Origin: Prevotella sp. UBA4376 | GTDB taxonomy: Bacteria; Bacteroidota; Bacteroidia; Bacteroidales; Bacteroidaceae | Length of the DNA: 24,638 nucleotides | NCBI GenBank assembly: GCA_002391185.1 | Contig: DGRY01000123.1 | Location: forward strand, 1-24,638 | Direction: 5' to 3' | Part shown: piece by piece, positions 24,350 to 24,638 of the stretch | Position numbering within the stretch: the first letter of the stretch is position 1 | Layout: every line of letters begins with the position of its first letter | Made by a program: the position numbers and the translations under genes | Notes under the pieces: generated by a model | Told to the model about the DNA's origin: nothing | Seen by the model: the letters and a program-made list of their open reading frames with translations, nothing else | The model's database searches: none

Positions 24350-24580
24350 TGCAAAAAAACTTACCCTTAACCATACTTCAACAATACATTAACTATACAT
24401 TAACTATACCATAACTATATCTGTTGTCCGTTTGATGTCCGTTTGTTGTCCGTTTGATGTCCGTTCAATAAACGGACAACAAACGAAGAACAAACGCACA
24501 AGAATATGAAGAAGGGTATTGTTAAGGTAGAGGAAAGGTATAGGAATGCTATAGGATACGCTTAGGATCAGTTCAGGATG
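24350..24580. repeat. Phased 11-base repeat array with central dyad
   Basis: From 24350 to 24580 the sequence divides into 21 consecutive 11-base units without a phase shift. Examples are AATACATTAAC (24383), TATACATTAAC (24394), TATACCATAAC (24405), TCCGTTTGATG (24427), TCCGTTTGTTG (24438), TCCGTTTGATG (24449), GGTATAGGAAT (24537) and GCTATAGGATA (24548). The array is also an imperfect palindrome centred on 24468. The inner hairpin pairs CGTTTG and TGTCCGTT (24451-24465) with AACGGACA and CAAACG (24471-24485), with one mismatch and a CAATA loop. Comparing mirror units out to 24394-24542 gives about 53 matches in 74 positions. Confidence 0.7.
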
Positions 24581-24638
24581 TTTCGTAGTTAAAGGAGATG
24601 CAAGTTTTTCTATGCAATGAGCACAAGATTTCTGAACA

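Larger units (their letters stand above)
23919..24638. other. Repeat-rich non-coding region after the recombinase
   Basis: No gene is supported in these 720 bases. Besides the hairpin, the direct repeat pair and the 11-base array listed separately, it holds A/C-rich stretches with AACAAAC repeats (23985-24050 and 24083-24104) and an inverted repeat ACAAGTA (24264-24270) with TACTTGT (24284-24290). The bias towards simple repeats begins right after the recombinase stop. Confidence 0.7.

Noticed and set aside
24308..24370. Twenty-codon frame MTKEIKNYMKQYFSCKKTYP
   Set aside because: It is too short to support, ends at the start of the repeat array, and has no promoter or binding site; chance is the simplest explanation.
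24281..24415. Short open frame beginning MILVVILLFHDK in the region after the recombinase
   Set aside because: It is about 44 codons, runs into the 11-base array and has no ribosome binding site or recognisable protein pattern.
24427..24492. CRISPR array suggested by regular repeats
   Set aside because: Units are only 11 bases with no unique spacers between them and no cas genes, so this is a tandem array, not CRISPR.
24598..24638. Possible gene start at the right edge (MQVFLCNEHKISE)
   Set aside because: An AAAGGAG sequence is present, but it touches the ATG, and only 13 codons are visible. More sequence to the right would decide.
22743..24638. Integrated prophage or conjugative element
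   Set aside because: Only a recombinase is seen. No structural phage genes, mobilisation genes, tRNA target or paired attachment repeats occur in the window.

Overview
The window looks like chromosomal DNA from a member of the Bacteroidales, most likely Prevotella-like. The evidence is AT-rich coding sequence with ATG starts and weak ribosome binding sites, a SusC/SusD pair, LemA/TPM and MaoC genes of Bacteroidetes type, and several promoters of the Bacteroidetes kind (TTTG, about 19-20 bases, TAnnTTTG). The genus is an inference. No rRNA, tRNA, CRISPR array or insertion sequence was seen.

Layout. Bases 1-578 hold no clear complete gene, but contain two copies of a small structured repeat whose stems differ by compensatory changes. 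Bases 579-2402 are a translationally coupled LemA-TPM-TPM operon ending in a strong terminator. On the minus strand follow the ABC-F translation factor EttA and a YihY/BrkB membrane protein. A porin O/P gene (plus) and a MaoC hydratase gene (minus) converge on a bidirectional terminator.

The core, 7518-22676, is a polysaccharide-utilisation-type locus in two divergent halves. The minus operon, in transcription order, is a Tat-exported DUF4434 protein, a sugar-porter MFS permease, a lipoprotein with a glycosidase-like barrel, and a ROK-family repressor. The plus operon is SusC, SusD, a DUF5018-type lipoprotein, a phosphodiester glycosidase (NAGPA/DUF2233) lipoprotein, a cytoplasmic AGE-type epimerase and an exported metallophosphoesterase. 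Read by compartment, this suggests outer-membrane uptake of a glycan with sugar-1-phosphodiester bonds, extracytoplasmic cleavage and dephosphorylation, sugar import by the MFS permease, and epimerisation in the cytoplasm, with the ROK protein sensing the sugar. The gene set is seen; the substrate is inference.

The right end has a tyrosine recombinase gene with all catalytic residues. Immediately before its start codon is a perfect 13-8-13 inverted repeat with the geometry of lox/FRT sites. The 720 bases after it carry a 14-bp hairpin, a 37-base imperfect direct repeat, and about 230 bases of phased 11-base units, of which the central 150 bases form an imperfect palindrome. These right-end DNA structures and the phosphodiester-type locus are the most novel parts of the window.
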